This document shows positions 7,480 to 7,892 of a stretch of 7,892 nt of DNA, piece after piece. The DNA is from Fidelibacterota bacterium. Its GTDB lineage: Bacteria; Marinisomatota; Marinisomatia; Marinisomatales; UBA8229. The DNA is taken from contig NYYF01000010.1 in NCBI GenBank assembly GCA_002686675.1, positions 1-7,892 of the forward strand, given 5' to 3'. The notes beneath the pieces are model-generated. The model made no database searches. It saw only the letters and a program-made list of their open reading frames with translations, and was not told the origin of the DNA. The first letter of the stretch is position 1. Every line of letters begins with the position of its first letter. Both the position numbers and the translations under genes were made by a program.

Positions 7480-7892
7480 CGTAATGAATTCATGTGGTCG
7501 ATACGTTTCTGGATAATTTCATCCGTCCCAATGTCTGTTCTATGAAACAATGGCCCCTTAACAGACGACAATTCTTTTTCCGCGACAGCCTCTGCTTTAG
7601 AAATAGAATCAGCCATACCCACCACAGCCACGGTTCGGCTACCCGCTTCCACCAATCGTCCGTTTTGAACATCAACTGAAGCGTAAAACAATCCATTAGG
7701 ATTAGAAATATCGGAAACATCAATGGGCTCACCTTTCACAGGATTGGAAGGATAGCCTTCCGGAACAGCATATTTACACACAGTGGCCTTGTTCGCAAAT
7801 CTGGCATCAATTTGATCCAGTGTTCCATTGGCAATGCCGTAACAAATATCAATAAAGTCAGATTCTAAAAGCGCCAACACATTCATAGCTTC
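7473..7892 (-). CDS. purD: Phosphoribosylamine-glycine ligase (GAR synthetase), C-terminal part
   Basis: This is the last 139 residues of the ATP-grasp enzyme that joins glycine to phosphoribosylamine, step 2 of purine synthesis. The frame runs off the window at 7892 and begins Glu-Ala-Met-Asn-Val-Leu, so the ATG at 7886 is internal. The first Glu is probably the end of the RFGDPE metal-binding motif. Then come the SDF...IANGTL helix, ATVCKYAVPEGYPSNP (the C-terminal barrel segment, usually AxVCVVLASxGYP), GLFYASV, the Arg/Ala-rich GSRTVAVVGMADSISKAEAVA (family: GGRVLxVxGxGxTLxEA) and LFHRTDIGT (family: xYRRDIG). About 290 residues, including most of the ATP-grasp domain, lie outside. The stop TAA (7473-7475) overlaps the purN start by 7 bases. 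As purD is upstream, the promoter of the run must be beyond the window. Confidence 0.96.
   Translation of the reverse strand, partial: EAMNVLALLESDFIDICYGIANGTLDQIDARFANKATVCKYAVPEGYPSNPVKGEPIDVSDISNPNGLFYASVDVQNGRLVEAGSRTVAVVGMADSISKAEAVAEKELSSVKGPLFHRTDIGTDEIIQKRIDHMNSLRC

Noticed and set aside
1..7892. A defence, CRISPR, mobile or biosynthetic system
   Set aside because: No repeats, integrase, transposase, nuclease or synthase motifs were seen. All seven genes belong to recognised enzyme families.

Overview
The window is coding from end to end. It holds two convergent gene sets that meet tail to tail at 5352-5355, with no intergenic gap longer than three bases. No RNA gene, CRISPR array, insertion sequence, promoter or terminator could be supported. 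The organism looks like an AT-rich Gram-negative bacterium: it has membrane-anchored, periplasm-facing hydrolases and a metalloprotease family common in Bacteroidota, Marinimicrobia and relatives. I cannot fix the phylum from the sequence. None of the five starts visible here (two on the plus strand with ATG/GTG, one TTG, two on the minus strand) has a clear Shine-Dalgarno motif, which also fits a Bacteroidota- or Marinimicrobia-like lineage but does not prove it.

Plus strand, 1-5355: four same-direction genes, tightly packed. They are the 3' part of a zinc metalloprotease (Met-zincin, DUF4953/DUF5117 type, cut by the window edge), a small dihydrofolate-reductase/RibD-C-like reductase that overlaps it, a membrane-anchored penicillin-acylase-type Ntn hydrolase with a His at beta-23, and a membrane-anchored glycerophosphodiester phosphodiesterase. 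Spacings of -26, +3 and +2 bases suggest one transcript. Three of the four products are hydrolases of the envelope or exterior; the reductase is the odd one out.

Minus strand, 7892-5352: purD (3' part, cut by the window edge), purN and purH, overlapping by 7 and 11 bases. These are steps 2, 3 and 9-10 of de novo purine synthesis, and two of them (purN, purH) consume 10-formyl-tetrahydrofolate. Both PurN and PurH carry unusual versions of otherwise conserved motifs, although the core catalytic residues are present.

Hand counts of 60-base rows give roughly 27-33% G+C in the plus-strand cluster and 40-53% in the pur cluster, so composition changes at the junction. I saw no clearly new defence or mobile system. 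The points most worth a second look are the acylase-phosphodiesterase pairing, the reductase in the hydrolase operon, the PurH motif change and the stop-codon overlap.
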